From NCBI GenBank assembly GCA_041390465.1, contig JAWKPW010000020.1:1-64000 (forward strand): a stretch of DNA of 64,000 nt, read 5' to 3'. The stretch is from JAABRU01 sp041390465 (GTDB lineage: Bacteria; Desulfobacterota; Desulfobacteria; Desulfobacterales; Desulfococcaceae). Made by a program: the position numbers and the translations under genes. Positions 63,427-64,000 of the stretch are shown here, in pieces. The notes under the pieces were generated by a model. It was not told the DNA's origin and made no database searches. It saw only the letters and a program-made list of their open reading frames with translations. The first letter of the stretch is position 1; each line of letters begins with the position of its first letter.

Positions 63427-64000
63427 CTACACCGCCACTTCGCTGAAATTCAGAATGTCCATATACTCCCACTCCCGGTAAGCCAGCAGATACACATTTT
63501 TTTCACTGGCAATCCGAATAAGTTCCTCTTCAAAGCGCAGAGAGGCAAACACAGGAATGATTTTTTTCCCGGCATACTCCGGAAACAGTTCCCGGAATTT
63601 TCCAATGCTGCTCAGAAAACTGTCCAGATAAGCCGCGCTGGGCGAGCTTTTGCACTCCACCACAAAAACCCTGTCTTCACTCACACCAATCACATCAAAT
63701 TCACCGGCAAGTCCGCCTTCTTTGATCTTTCTTTTTCTTTTTACCATAAAATCAGATAATTCTGCACCAAAATACTTTTTCACCACAGGACGGACAGCCG
63801 GAACCACAATATCTTCAATCAATGTCCCCATTTTGTTGGCCAGTTCCCCCCATTGTCTGTTCATCTGTTTCCGCTCCAGCCGGGATTCGTCTTTAAATGC
63901 CTTCATTTCCTCCCTGAAATCCTTCTGATCCTGACGGACTTCATCTTTGAAACCCTTCATTTCCTCCCTGAAATCCTTCTGATCCTGACGGACTTCATCT
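63427..64000 (-). CDS. Coiled-coil protein with PD-(D/E)XK-like domain (start outside window)
   Basis: The frame is open to the window end on the minus strand, so the N-terminus is missing. The visible part begins with at least two copies of an 18-residue unit FKDEVRQDQKDFREEMKG, coded by a 54-bp tandem repeat (63901-64000). A helical linker follows, then a nuclease-like domain with GEFDVIGVSEDRVFVVECKSS (D...E-x-K) and PEYAGKKIIPVFASL. It resembles DUF3782-type proteins common in bacteria with many repeat genes. Role unknown. Confidence 0.8.
   Translation of the reverse strand, partial: DEVRQDQKDFREEMKGFKDEVRQDQKDFREEMKAFKDESRLERKQMNRQWGELANKMGTLIEDIVVPAVRPVVKKYFGAELSDFMVKRKRKIKEGGLAGEFDVIGVSEDRVFVVECKSSPSAAYLDSFLSSIGKFRELFPEYAGKKIIPVFASLRFEEELIRIASEKNVYLLAYREWEYMDILNFSEVAV

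Overview
The window looks like a stretch of chromosome from an anaerobic Desulfobacterota (deltaproteobacterial, probably sulfate-reducing) bacterium. This is an inference from the gene set: a split-subunit glycine cleavage system, an oxygen-sensitive class III ribonucleotide reductase, molybdenum cofactor and cobalamin genes, TRAP transport, PilT motors, a B12/radical-SAM protein and a dockerin-like EF-hand secreted protein. I saw no rRNA, tRNA or CRISPR array.

Layout. 1-0.4 kb holds the end of a secreted calcium-binding protein. 0.5-8.0 kb holds glycine cleavage genes: gcvH-gcvPA-gcvPB are overlapped, and gcvT lies 3 kb upstream, separated by a nucleotidyltransferase pair and a broken ATPase/nuclease gene. 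8.5-10.6 kb is nrdD. 11.4-14.1 kb holds a periplasmic thioredoxin and dsbD (one frameshift). 14.7-19.8 kb holds proC, yggT, two PilT-type ATPases, a zinc-ribbon protein and mobA. 19.9-27.3 kb is a decayed island: an IS4-type transposase remnant, a DUF4160/DUF2442 pair with an IS982-type element inside the first gene, a second copy of the mobA tail, an AAA ATPase plus PIN pair, then moaE, moaC and mltA, all frame-disrupted. 28.2-31.8 kb holds a GAF/sigma-54 activator, a KptA-like protein and a damaged serC. 32.2-41.9 kb holds TRAP permeases, a queuosine-mannosyltransferase-like protein, a Uma2-type protein, cbiG, a large TPR/SEC-C protein and an LUD protein. 42.7-50.6 kb holds a CNNM protein, a B12/radical-SAM protein, a TdeIII-like restriction-modification system and a CoA-disulfide-reductase/rhodanese fusion. 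51-64 kb holds small paired genes (PIN module, XisH/XisI), methionine aminopeptidase, a P-type calcium ATPase, an unknown three-gene cassette, a second CNNM protein, an m5C methyltransferase, a FecR-like protein, a GT25 glycosyltransferase and a coiled-coil/nuclease-like protein cut by the window end.

Two patterns cut across the genes. The intergenic gaps are seeded with short interspersed elements carrying terminal inverted repeats. The largest family shares one ~18-bp end (ATACCGATTCTCCATTGA) but carries at least two unrelated cores. Second, most reading-frame lesions I could reconstruct are one-base shortenings of homopolymer runs. They occur even in serC and dsbD, so part of the apparent decay may be sequencing or assembly error; the IS insertion and the partial mobA duplication are structural and do not have that explanation.
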